Shown in pieces: positions 11,177 to 21,424 of a DNA stretch of 64,000 nt. Under the pieces are notes generated by a model. It ran no database searches. It was not told the origin of the DNA and worked only from the letters and a program-made list of their open reading frames with translations. The stretch is from NCBI GenBank assembly GCA_963281255.1, contig OY725495.1, positions 2,046,001 through 2,110,000 on the forward strand. The letters run 5' to 3'. Made by a program: the position numbers and the translations under genes. This DNA is from Aphrocallistes beatrix. Lineage: Eukaryota; Porifera; Hexactinellida; Sceptrulophora; Aphrocallistidae. Within the stretch, counting starts at the first letter, position 1; the number at the start of each line of letters is the position of its first letter.

Positions 11177-11632
11177 CTATTCCACCAAGTCGGAAAGCGT
11201 TTCTCTGTTTTCATAAATCGAGAAATATTGATGATTCATTTCTCGGCTCACTACATTTTGAAATGTTTGAAATTTCCAATGCTTCCTTTTAACTACACTT
11301 GCCTCTTGTAATACTGCTCTCTTTTCAATTGACTCAAAGGTTTTATATCACTCGGGTGGACAATTTACCCCCGATTGAAAGGTATTATGTCACCTTTTAA
11401 CTGCATTGTTGGTCTTTGCGGTCCTTGATGCTACAAGACCGAACATGTTACAAATTCTTATTTGATACGGTGGTGTCCTCCTACTTTGATCCGGGAGTCT
11501 TCTACTTATGTAATTTATTCCAAAGTATCCAGCTATTTCTGTTGTAATAGGAGGAAAATGTGTCGTATGTTTGATAAAGCAGTCAGTTACGTCACATTCA
11601 TGAACGAACGCTAGAGCTGCAAATATTCTCAT
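11177..11632 (-). pseudogene. MULE (Mutator-like, FLYWCH-type) transposase C-terminal remnant
   Basis: The minus-strand translation reads AFVHECDVTDCF, EIAGYFGINYI, RRLPDQSRRTPPYQIRIC, then SRTAKTNNAV and, past two stops, HNTFQSGV. This follows the C-terminal part of animal MULE transposases, where an RTNNAVEGWH-type motif is followed by a NAFQ helix. Stops lie directly after the NNAVKR stretch and again ~15 codons later. The N-terminal catalytic part is not found in the preceding few hundred bases. Identification is from remembered family motifs, so moderate confidence. Confidence 0.6.
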
Positions 11633-11753
11633 TTAGACATCGAACTCTTCCATATATTGAGTTCTAGGGAAATTTGATAGAATTTGCCGGTAGAAGTTTT
11701 GCGACAGATGGAAAAAAAATCCGGTAATAATGGAAATAAAATGATCTTGTTAA

Positions 11754-13112
11754 GGATACAGCCCTCGAAAAAACATATGATTTGGCTTACAGCATACGAT
11801 GAAAGTAGAGCTATAAGAGATGTTAAGCGTGGGGAGGTATCTCCGTCAAGAAATACTTGCAGATTCCAAAGCGTTTTTGATTCACATTTCTAGTTTTTGA
11901 AATACAGTGTCTCGAAGTATGTTTTTTTCGTTTTTCACTAGCACATCTTAATGGTAGAAACCGGCCACTCAAGGAATTGTTTAGGACATACCAAGGAATC
12001 AAATGCTTCCAAAATCGAATCATAAATAGTTAACCATATTTGCCACTTAATAGGACCAAAAGAAAGATAAAATGATAAAAATTTTAAATTTTATCTGTGT
12101 CCAAAAAAAAGGGCCAGAAAACGGCGAAAAATGTCTGTTTTTTTGAGAAATCAGTAATAAAAACACCAAGTTATAAGATATCGAAAATAAAGTGGTCCTA
12201 CGTTCATCGCCTAATAATAAGGAACAACTCTTGAAATTTTCAAACCTCTATCTCAAACCAATTTTGACTTAAAATTGTGTAAAGACGGTCAATTTTAAAT
12301 TTTAAAGTCCCGAGATATAGAGATTTTAAGTTTAGATCTAATGAAGAATGTAAAATGAGTTATTAATAATGAACAAAAGCATTCACAGACATTTATTCGC
12401 ATTTATACTGCTGATTTAGGTATATTTGAACCAAATATTTACAAAAAATACCAAGAGTACCCTGAAAATCCACAAATTTCCTTGAGGCCCCTAACCCCGA
12501 ATATTTTGAGATAATTGTAAATAATAATTCATATTCCTGGCGCTACGAAGTATAATCAACCAGTTTAGAATGAATAAAGAGCTTCCAAAAAGTATATTAA
12601 GAAGTTAGAGTGAAAGTCTACGACTTTTACTAGTTTCCAAGTTAGGATTTTCAAAAAATGCTACGTCATCATATGACAAAAATCTAAAACTAACATTCAA
12701 TAGGATGTAGTGCAATTATTATCAATGAATCATATGTGCCCTCATAAAAAGTATATTAGGAAGTGAGAACTAAGAATTTGGACTTATATTTGCAGAGATA
12801 GAGAGATATCTCTTTTTGGAACCTAAATGGGAGTTTTTGACTGAATCTGGAAGATCTAAGGCCAGAACTTTCAAAATAATTATTAAAAGTTCACCAATTT
12901 TTCTGTACACATTATTAAGGACAATTGTATTAATTATCTAGCATAATAGTCACATTTGGATACATATTTAATGATTAGATTCGCTATTTTCTAATATATT
13001 CAAGTTCTACATAGAATTTGTATTACAATTAAATCAATGGTAAGTCGAGAAAGATTTTTTTTTACAAAGGATTGTTTGAGGAACCTATATATTTTCGCAT
13101 ATATTCTTTTAT
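11754..13112 (+). mobile_element. TT1 copy A1, left part (interrupted by TT1 copy A2)
   Basis: It starts TTAA|GGATACAGCCCTCG at 11750 and runs to TTTATTTAA at 13116, where a second TT1 copy begins. The remaining A1 interior resumes after the second copy at 18404 (ATATATCTTCAATAG). The two copies run parallel with a ~1365-bp offset. Non-coding: the open frames seen are not shared between copies. Confidence 0.75.
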
Positions 13113-13116
13113 TTAA

Positions 13117-14981
13117 GGATACCGCCGCTGAAAAATCCATAGGTTTGGCTTACGGCATATATCAAGAAGAGATATATATAAGATGTTAAGCGTGGGCAGG
13201 TAGTGCAATTAAAAAATATTTAGACATGCCAAACAGTTTTTGTTTCGCATTTCTAGTTTTTGAGTTACAGCGTCTCAAAGTCAATTATTTTCCGTTTTTC
13301 CCTAGCACATCTTAATGTTAAGCCCTCCTCCACTCTGTGAATTTTTTGAAACACTTGTTTGGATCAAATGCTTCGAAAATTTATTCATATATTGTCTATC
13401 AAATTCGCTATCGCATAGGACCAAAAGAAAGTTCAAATAACCAAAATTGTTAATTGTATAGGGTTTTGAAAAAAATTGCCAAAAAAAGGCGAAAAAAGCC
13501 CGATTTTCTATGGAAATCAGGAATAAAATCACAAATTTATAAGATATCGAAAATCGAGTGGTCCTACGTTCATCGCCTAATGATATGGAACAACTCTTGA
13601 AATTTACAAACATCTATATCAAAGCAATTTTGAGTTTAATTTTTGAAAAACGGTCAATTTGGAATTTTAAAGCCCCGAGATATAGGGATTTGAAGTTTTA
13701 TGTTAAGAACGATGTAAAATGAACTATTAACGATAAATAAAAGTATCCATGGGCATTTAATCGCATTTATACTGATGAATTAGATATATTCCAACAGATT
13801 TTGAGGAAAATAGCAAAATTATACTGAAAATTCGCAAATTACCTTGAGGCCTCTAACCCCGAATATTTTGAACAAATTGGGAAATATAATTCATACTCCT
13901 GGCACTGCAAAGTATAATCTATCGGTTTAGAATGAATAACGAACTTCTAAAAAGTATATTAGGAAGTTAGAACGAGAGTCTACGACTTTTAGTTTTCAAG
14001 TTAGGATTTTCGAAAAATGCTACGTCATCACGTGATAAAAATTTAAAACTTACCATTCCATTCCATGTAGTATACTTATTATTAAAGTATCAGATATATA
14101 CTGTCTTGAAAAGTATATTAGGAATTGAGAGCTATGAATTTGGGCATAGTAGTATATTTCCAGAGATAGGGAGGATTCAGTTTTTGGACCATAAATGGGG
14201 GTTTTGACCGAATCTGGGACGTAAAAGGCCAGAACTTCCAAAATAATCATGAAAAGTGAACCAATTTTTCAGTATCCATTTTTAGTTACAATTGCATTGA
14301 TTTTTTAGTTTACTAGCTACATTTGGACACATATTCCATGACTAGATTCGCCATTTTATAATATAGTCAAAGTTCTCCATAGAATTTGTATTTCAATAAA
14401 ATCAATGATAAGTCAAGAAATATTTATTTTTTGACAAAGAGATTTTTGAGGAACCTATATATTATCATATATATCCTTTCATTTAAGATGATCATAGATT
14501 ATATATCTTTAATAGTCTTTAAGATATGACATCGGCCTCTTCAGGGAACCCAGAGAGGCACAATGTCCGAACTTTACCTATAATATACGATAACTTACGA
14601 ACAAATGGTCGGATCTGAAAAATTTTTTAATAAAAATGATCAGAATTCTATTTTAGATACAACAATTAATACCACAGAGGCCTTTTCCCTAGCATTTTAG
14701 AAATGAAGTCCTTCATGGAGCTATTTTGATTGGATTTATATGCCTTTTTTTTTCTAAATTTTTGTGTTTTATAATCTCTAAATGGGCCAAAATCATTTTT
14801 AAAACATTAATTTCCAATATTTACTAACACTAATCTTTAGGGGGTCACCACAGAAAAATCAAAATAAATACCTTCCAACAAGTACGATTAGATGGTAGAC
14901 CACTCATTAATATAATGGAATAAACAACAAAAAATTTTGCCATTTTTTTATGTCATGCGATGTTTTTCGAGGGCAGTATCC
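13117..14981 (+). mobile_element. TT1 copy A2 (1865 bp), inserted in A1
   Basis: It begins GGATACCGCC directly after TTAA (13113-13116) and ends CGAGGGCAGTATCC at 14981. The TTAA that should follow is displaced to 18400-18403 by the Transib insertion. TIRs are short (~20 bp, GGATAC-GCC-CGAAAAA). The interior carries the family hallmark GACATCGGCCTCTT and no transposase, so it is non-autonomous. TTAA target specificity suggests piggyBac or Kolobok machinery. Confidence 0.75.
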
Positions 14982-15692
14982 CACAGTGGTTTAGAACCAA
15001 AGAATAGGAAAAAAATAGATCTCCTTTCCTATGATTTTATTCGATTACTTATTGTTTGAATAAAACTTGTTTCAATTTTCTAAGCAATTGAGTGCCTAGA
15101 AGCAGTACAAATATGCATGTTCATTTTAGCTAAAATTGTGGTTCCGGGGAATTCTAAATTTAACCTCAATTCAAATATAAGCAAAATCATTTTCTAACAA
15201 TACAAGACGAAAAATTCAGTTTAGTTTATACATTTAAAGTATGCTGAAACCGAATAACCTGTTTTCATTCAAGTATTTTCAATATTTCAGTTGAGAAATT
15301 AAATTCTATACTTGTTGCTAACTTAGAATCAAAATTTATTTGATAAAAAATTGAAAAGTGCTCGCAAAAGTAAACTTTACAAAACTTCAATTAGATATTG
15401 ATACAATATACCCCTAACTAGATCTAAATTCATAGTTTAAACGGATACGCCCCGAAACAGTGCGCAAAGTAAGATTTTATATTGAATTCCATTGTCATAT
15501 TTTTGTTGTTAGGCAAATTCCATTGTCAAATATTGTAACTATGTAACAAAATAAGATATTATTCTTACAACCACACTCATCGTATTTCAACTCAAAGTAT
15601 GAACACTATACCGATATTATAAATAAATGTCTGATGATGTAAAAAGCTTCAGTATTGGAATCTCTTAATCATTATTCATTGACACATTCCTC

Positions 15693-17873
15693 ATGGCTGA
15701 GAAGTTATCTTTCCCAAATTCCCGTATTGAATTTGCAAGACTCTTAAAAGAAAATAACAATTGTATCTTGACAACGGTGAATTACCTACAACAAAACTTC
15801 GAATTAGATTTCGATAAGAAAAGTTTGGAATCAATACTATTCAGAATTCGAGATAGGGTCAAGAAAGCAAAGAAATCTTTAGATTGTTTAGAGGGAGAAT
15901 GTTGGCACTCTAACATTTCCACTGAACCAGAGGTGAAAAAAAATCGCATTTCTGACTCCCTTGATTTGCCTTCAGACGACGAAGCAGAAGTAGCCACACT
16001 TTCTGTGACCCATAGGAAGACCCTTGATCATCTTTCCATGCAACAGCAACGTTCTCGACTCTCAAGTGTGCTGGAATCTATCAAGTCACTCTCACTGATT
16101 GAGAATACCTCTGAAATAAAAATCGCGGCGCTTGCCTTACAACTGTTATCCAATCTAACAGAGAATCGTGGGATAGCAAAAGTTTCAAAGTCAATCGTGT
16201 ATGATAAGTTCCCCGGTCAATTCGGGAACATATTGAAGAAAGAACTGGATGTCAGCAAAGCGTTATTCCTTGTAGATATGTTAGAGATTGGGAGGAGAAA
16301 ATATACGAACCTACGCCATCACTTGCTATCTAGCGATATTCATTTCCCTGCATATCATAAGGTTGTGGAACAAAGGAACAGCATTATTTTACGAAATATT
16401 ATTCAATTATATCCCAATCCTGCTACTCCAGTTGGTGCGCACGTACCATATGCACAATACGTCCGTCATACACTCGACCGAATCTTGTTCACCATACCTC
16501 CTCCTGCAGCTCAAGACTTTCCTCTGCGATTTCAGATTGCAGATGGACTAGATGGCTCCGGAAGTCACAGAATTTACAACCAGTCTAGCACGAATACAGA
16601 GACTAAAGCATACATCCTATTCTGTTTTAAGGCAGTGCAGATTACAACCTTCAGCGGTCGAGAACTCTGGAAAAACACCAGTCCGAATTCTCCCTTCACC
16701 CAGCGACCCATTTTCCTTCTCGCTGCGAAGGAAAATGAAAATAATATCAAGCAGTTCATGACCGATTTAATCAATCCGGAAACTGAGTTAATGAAGAATG
16801 AAGGATTTTCTCTTGGGGATAATCAACAAGTTCATATCGACATTGTTCGGTCAATGTTTGATGGGAAAATGTCAGCAATTCTATCTGGAGCAGGTGGGGC
16901 AAGTTGCCAATTATGTACCGCTACTCACGATGAACTGAAAGATCGTGAATTGATAATACAGGGATTTCCTATCAATAGACACATCACTGACGCCATTCAA
17001 CTATTTGGAGAAATCGAAGATAACGATTCTTTCTTTTCTCTACCCTCAAACGAACGTTATAACCTCACCCACGAACCAACTTCCACTATAAATATCCTTC
17101 CAGCATCTCCTCTACACTCATACACTTGTATCTTCAGGTGGTTTACTCTACTAGTTTATCATTTGAGCTGCGGTAAACTTACATGGTCACCAACATCGAC
17201 TGCAGTTAAAAATTCGATGGTCTTTGTCAGAACTCTCGTACAAGAGAAGACTGGTTTGAAGATAGACCAGCCTGATCCTAAGGGGGGTACTACCTCTACT
17301 GGTGGTGTTGCGCGTCGAGCTTTTTCCTCCGAGTCAAAATTTATTGATTGCGTTTCGTCATGTGTTGCAATTGAGTACAGGGAGACACTTTCACAATTAC
17401 ATACACGATTGTCATCTATTCTTAGAATAATAAATTCAGACAGGAAGATACACACCGAAGAATTTGGCGATCTATGCACGAACACCTATCTCTTAATTCT
17501 GGACTCGTTTCCTTGGGCAGGCGTTACACCGACATTGCATCGCGTATTAGCTCACTCAGAAGAAATTTTGAACGACTTGAATTTCGGACACGGCTTGAAA
17601 TGCTTCTCTGAGGAAGGTTCCGAGGCCCGTAACAAGCTAATAAGAAAGTACAGGGAGAATCTCGCTAGGAAGTGTTCATTTGAAGACAATGTGGTTGACA
17701 TTTTTGTGAGATTGGCTTCTGAAAGTGACCCCATACTAAATCTATTCCGATCAAAGTTAGTTTGCGAAAGATGTGGAGAACACGGGCACACAAAAAGAGC
17801 TAAGTGTTGCAGAAATAATTCATCACTTTCATCAATAGATACAATTGTCGATACACTCATAATTAACACTTAG
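15693..17873 (+). CDS. Transib transposase, RAG1-related (726 aa)
   Basis: An RNase-H-fold DDE recombinase that would nick and hairpin at CACAGTG-type ends in the nucleus. The frame is uninterrupted and full length for Transib (usually 650-750 aa). Catalytic candidates by motif: Asp284/Asp287 in ADGLDGSGSH (RAG1 D600 region), Asp390 in SMFDGKMSAIL (D708) and Glu644 in SEEGSEARNKLIRKYR (E962). The zinc pair C405-x2-C408 (CQLC) and H616-x4-H621 (HRVLAH) match the RAG1 C727/C730 and H937/H942 pattern. The C-terminus adds CERCGEHGHTKRAKC (residues 691-705), a zinc-knuckle-like cluster. There is no RING or RAG2 partner, so Transib rather than a RAG-like (ProtoRAG) element. No introns are needed. 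Confidence 0.9.
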   Translation: MAEKLSFPNSRIEFARLLKENNNCILTTVNYLQQNFELDFDKKSLESILFRIRDRVKKAKKSLDCLEGECWHSNISTEPEVKKNRISDSLDLPSDDEAEVATLSVTHRKTLDHLSMQQQRSRLSSVLESIKSLSLIENTSEIKIAALALQLLSNLTENRGIAKVSKSIVYDKFPGQFGNILKKELDVSKALFLVDMLEIGRRKYTNLRHHLLSSDIHFPAYHKVVEQRNSIILRNIIQLYPNPATPVGAHVPYAQYVRHTLDRILFTIPPPAAQDFPLRFQIADGLDGSGSHRIYNQSSTNTETKAYILFCFKAVQITTFSGRELWKNTSPNSPFTQRPIFLLAAKENENNIKQFMTDLINPETELMKNEGFSLGDNQQVHIDIVRSMFDGKMSAILSGAGGASCQLCTATHDELKDRELIIQGFPINRHITDAIQLFGEIEDNDSFFSLPSNERYNLTHEPTSTINILPASPLHSYTCIFRWFTLLVYHLSCGKLTWSPTSTAVKNSMVFVRTLVQEKTGLKIDQPDPKGGTTSTGGVARRAFSSESKFIDCVSSCVAIEYRETLSQLHTRLSSILRIINSDRKIHTEEFGDLCTNTYLLILDSFPWAGVTPTLHRVLAHSEEILNDLNFGHGLKCFSEEGSEARNKLIRKYRENLARKCSFEDNVVDIFVRLASESDPILNLFRSKLVCERCGEHGHTKRAKCCRNNSSLSSIDTIVDTLIINT

Positions 17874-18049
17874 ATTTATAGGATTAGTACAATATTTGTG
17901 TATGTGTGTTGTCATCATCATTAAGAATCATTGTGTCTTCATTTGACAATCAAATTATCGTGTACTGCGGGTTTTCCCACTTTTGATGTACAGTTTATCT
18001 CATAATATTTATACGATTTTCTGAGATGTGGAAAATTTTTTTGAAAAAT

Positions 18050-18360
18050 GCAATATAAAATATATTCACCAAATTCTAGGTAAACCATATCTCGAAAAAA
18101 CGAAGACATATAACAATTCTGAGTGCACTAATGGCTTTCTAGGGGTTGATAACCTATATGAATCTAATACATTTCATGGAGCTAATAGCAAATCTGAAAG
18201 AAATATGAGCAAAAGAACAAATTTCGGCAAAATATGGGGAAGCCATATCTTGCACAGCTGAAGCCATATAAAATTTTTTATTATGCCAATCGTTTTCCAA
18301 GGGTGGATAACCTATATGCATATAATACATTTGATAGGGCTAACGTGCATCTATATACCT
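18050..18360 (+). repeat. Subterminal direct repeats in the Transib 3' region
   Basis: Two diverged ~130-bp copies, about 18075-18190 and 18240-18355, share CCATATCT..., GGATAACCTATATG and AATACATTT...GCTAA. They lie between the transposase stop and the right TIR. They could be subterminal binding repeats, but this is only inferred from position. Confidence 0.5.
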
Positions 18361-18399
18361 ATTCTTTACTAACTGTGTTTTTAAACCACTGTGATATCC

Positions 18400-18694
18400 T
18401 TAAGAATATAATATATTATATATCTTCAATAGTTTTTAAGATATGACATCGGCCTCTTTCGGGACCATAGACAGATATTATGCCCGAACTTTACCTATAA
18501 TAAGCGATATCTCACGAACAAATGGTCAGATCCGAAAAAATTTTTAACGATCAGAATTTTATTTCTGATCCAGTGATCGCTAAATATCTGATATCAAACA
18601 TGCGATTTCCCGAGCATTATATAAATGAACTCCCTTATAGGGCTATTTAGTTGGAAGGTCCATATCATTAAAAAATGATCAAATAAGTTCAAAA
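18400..18694 (+). mobile_element. TT1 copy A1, right part (truncated)
   Basis: The A1 interior resumes after TTAA at 18400-18403 with the family block GACATCGGCCTCTTTCGGG and AACAAATGGTCAGATC. It breaks off at ~18695 where the inverted-repeat-bounded Gypsy segment begins, and the TT1 right terminus is not found downstream. Confidence 0.65.
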
Positions 18695-20612
18695 CATAGC
18701 CTACTACAATAAGGCCTTTTCACTGAACAATTTTCAATGGTACCAGGGATAAGATAAAGTGGATTTTCTTACGCACCCATAATATGAATGAATAATTTTT
18801 GTTCCAAATCTAATTCATCATTTGTTTGTTGCATAACTGTTCCAATAAATTATATATCAATGTTATGGCTAGTTTCTTTCTCTGCTATATGGTTCCTTTT
18901 TACTTTTACGTTGTATTTGTTCTTGAATGTTAGCTCTCTCAACTGTTTCTATACATATAAGGATGCGCCACGCAGCAAAGGGGCAATGGGGAGGCGGGAT
19001 GGACCCACAAGGAAGTATCCGGCAAGCCAATTTCCTAAGGATCGGTGCTTTATTTGCGACTCGGACAGGCACTTTGTGGCCCAATGCCCGGAACGGCACT
19101 GCGAAATGTGGCGAAAGAGGACACGAGGTCCGCTATTGCCCACATACACGAAGTCGAAGAGCGGTATTTCAGGCCACGACGCAGCATAGTGTTGTACATG
19201 AGACGGCGGTTGTGTTACCAATTAAATGGAACGGCAAACCCACCAATGTAATGATGGACATGGAGGCGGATCCTTCGGTGGTGGACAGAGGCACCGTACA
19301 AAAGATGAATATTCCTTACAGCACAAAGTACAGTCAAGTGTATGGGCTAGGGCGGGCAGCGCTTGCGGTCTGTGGTACGGCCTGCGTGGCGATAGATGTG
19401 TGGAATGGTCGACCACTAGAACACGATATCGAAGTACTCGATACTAACAATAGGGTGGTTATATTGGGGCGAAGGTTCCTCACACGCTTCAAGAATACTA
19501 CTTTCGATTGGGAAAACATGAGAGTTAGGCTAGGTGGTTGTTGGAAAACCTCTTTAGCTGCGGCACGCGGGGGATACGCGGCGACTAGAGCAGAAATTAT
19601 GCAGACTGAGATGGGAAAGGTGTGAGATAGCTTGGAGGCCAGGTTCGATATAAACCCGAAACTATCACCGCGAGAAGAGACAGCCATACGCAAGGTGCTA
19701 TCGAGATGGAAAGACGTTTGCGCTGAGAACCCGAAGAGCCCGCGCGAAATTGGAACTGCGGAACACGTTATCACTCTTCTGGATGAGCGGCCGACCAGAC
19801 GCCGGCCGTTGCGTGTTTCTCCAGAAATTGAGGCGGAGGTATCCAAGCAGATAAATGAAATGCTCGAGAATGGGATCATACGTCCCTCTTCTTCCTCTTG
19901 GGCGAGTCGAGTGACCTTAGTGAAGAAAAAGGACGGGACCCATCGATTTGCCGTAGATTACCGGGATCTCAACGATGTGACGAAGCGAGATTGCCTATCC
20001 GATGCCGGATCCCCGAGATGTTTTCGATCGTATGGGAGGGGCAACTGTATTCTCTACACTGGATGGGGCATCCGCATACTGGAGCGTGCCTGTGAATGAA
20101 AAGCATAGGGAGTTCATTGCGTTTGTTTCAACGCGCGGCCAGTTTGAATTCAACCGCATGCCTTTGGATTGTCAAACTCACAGGCTACCTATCAGCGAGC
20201 GGTAGACCAGGCTCTACGAGGGTGTCCGAATGTACAGGCATTTGTTGATGACACATGTGTCCACTCGCCCAGTTTCGATACGCACCTGGAGCATTTGGAT
20301 GAGGCTCATTTGGCTATTCTAAAATTGAGGATGAAGAATGTGAGGATTGGGCTTTTGAGTGTACTGATTGCTGTATTGACGGAAAAGATATGCTACGTTG
20401 TCCTATATATTTACAAGTATGTAGTATTCCTTGTCCGTCATCTAAATTATGCCAGCAGTCAGTAATATCATTATTGTGGGGTAGAGGATGTATAATTACT
20501 CGATATTAAATATATCAAAATTATATTGTGTTAAATTTCATTGGATTAAAAACTCGACTTTATCTTATCCCTGGTCTAAAGTAGTGAAATGGCATGTATG
20601 TAGTAGGCTATG
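18695..20612. mobile_element. Inverted-repeat-bounded segment carrying a Gypsy fragment
   Basis: The left end CATAGCCTACTACAATAAGG...CCAGGGATAAGATAAAG (18695-18760) recurs inverted at 20555-20612. The same AGCCTACT...AAGGCC terminus borders the large foldback at 26.0-27.2 kb and ends the one at 62.8-63.7 kb. A DNA element with these ends appears to contain the retroelement sequence. No transposase for it is visible. Confidence 0.6.
18955..20345 (+). pseudogene. Gypsy-type LTR retroelement gag-pol fragment, multiply broken
   Basis: In order: two gag zinc knuckles (the first an intact CX2CX4HX4C, CFICDSDRHFVAQC, at ~19050; the second split by a frame change at ~19100), an aspartic-protease region whose active-site motif reads DMEAD instead of the expected D-T/S-G-A (~19258), and reverse transcriptase from ~19700 with FVDD at ~20245. 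Breaks are a stop at 19623-19625 and frame changes near 19998 and 20170. Sequence similarity fades at ~20340, and no RNase H, integrase or LTR is present. A dead, truncated copy. Confidence 0.8.
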
Positions 20613-21380
20613 GATAATTATAATTAACTGCACAGCATTCACAGAATTCTGTATCCTTGAATAAGAATTTTCAAGAAACAATTTCAATTAATAAGTAAGT
20701 CCGATGTATATAAGAACAGCCTTAGGCTGCAAACTTACGAACAATACTACTGTTTGCGGTCATTGACAGCTAAACTGAAATAACTCGAAGGGAATAGTTC
20801 AAAACTTAACCAAAATTTCTACATTTTGCAAAGTCTGTACTATATACATACAACAAGATAGAACACTAAAATTTTGGTTTTGAAAGTCTCCCCGAATGCT
20901 ATGTCATAGTTCCGGTTTCAATTCCGGTGTTAGTTTCAGTTCCATTGTTGAGGTACAGAGCTAATTGACATCAAATTGTTATCAGCTTCATTGAATTAAG
21001 CACTTTTAAACTATTAAAATGTAAAGTTTAGTTTTAAACAGACAAATATTGACGATTTTGTACGAATTTTAGTTAGTGAAGTTAGTTTCAAAATTTTGAA
21101 AAATGTAGATTTAGTGTCAAAAAATGGAAATTTTGTGACGTCATAAGTCTGGAACCAGTTTACCGATTGATTAGAAAACTGAACATAATAAATGACTAGC
21201 ATAGCTATGGATGGACCGTCTTTCAAACAAATCGGTTAATGTTGGTAAAATGGCTGGTTAACTTGACATGGAATTCTCCCAAATTAAGTTTAAACGGCAA
21301 AAACACAAAATATTCAATAATTTGGAAAAAATCCATCTGAAAAATATTCAGTTGTTATTTCTTTGAGAATGGATGTCTAA
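20613..21380. other. No recognisable gene
   Basis: AT-rich spacer between the Gypsy segment and the next transposase remnant. No repeat shared with the rest of the window was noticed. Confidence 0.3.
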
Positions 21381-21424
21381 ATAGACAAACTTGAAGTCCG
21401 TAACAGGGGAATAGGGACGTTAAT

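Larger units (their letters stand above)
14982..18393 (+). mobile_element. Transib transposon, complete-looking (3412 bp)
   Basis: The left end CACAGTGGTTTAGAACC and the right end (reverse complement CACAGTGGTTTAAAAACAC) form the TIRs. TATCC occurs immediately before the left end (14977-14981) and at 18395-18399 after the right end, one base removed, which fits the 5-bp duplications of Transib with one extra base (or a 6-bp duplication with one mismatch). A single 726-codon transposase occupies the middle, with ~0.7 kb of leader and ~0.5 kb of trailer. Both TIRs and an open frame make it a candidate autonomous copy. Confidence 0.85.

Noticed and set aside
13302-13613. 103-codon minus-strand frame as a gene
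   Set aside because: It lies in TT1 and the parallel copy at ~11.93-12.25 kb does not keep the frame open.
15693-17873. Host RAG1 gene or ProtoRAG element
   Set aside because: No RING/N-terminal RAG1 domains and no RAG2-like kelch frame nearby; the SEEGSEARNK and DGLDGSGSH motifs and overall length fit Transib better.
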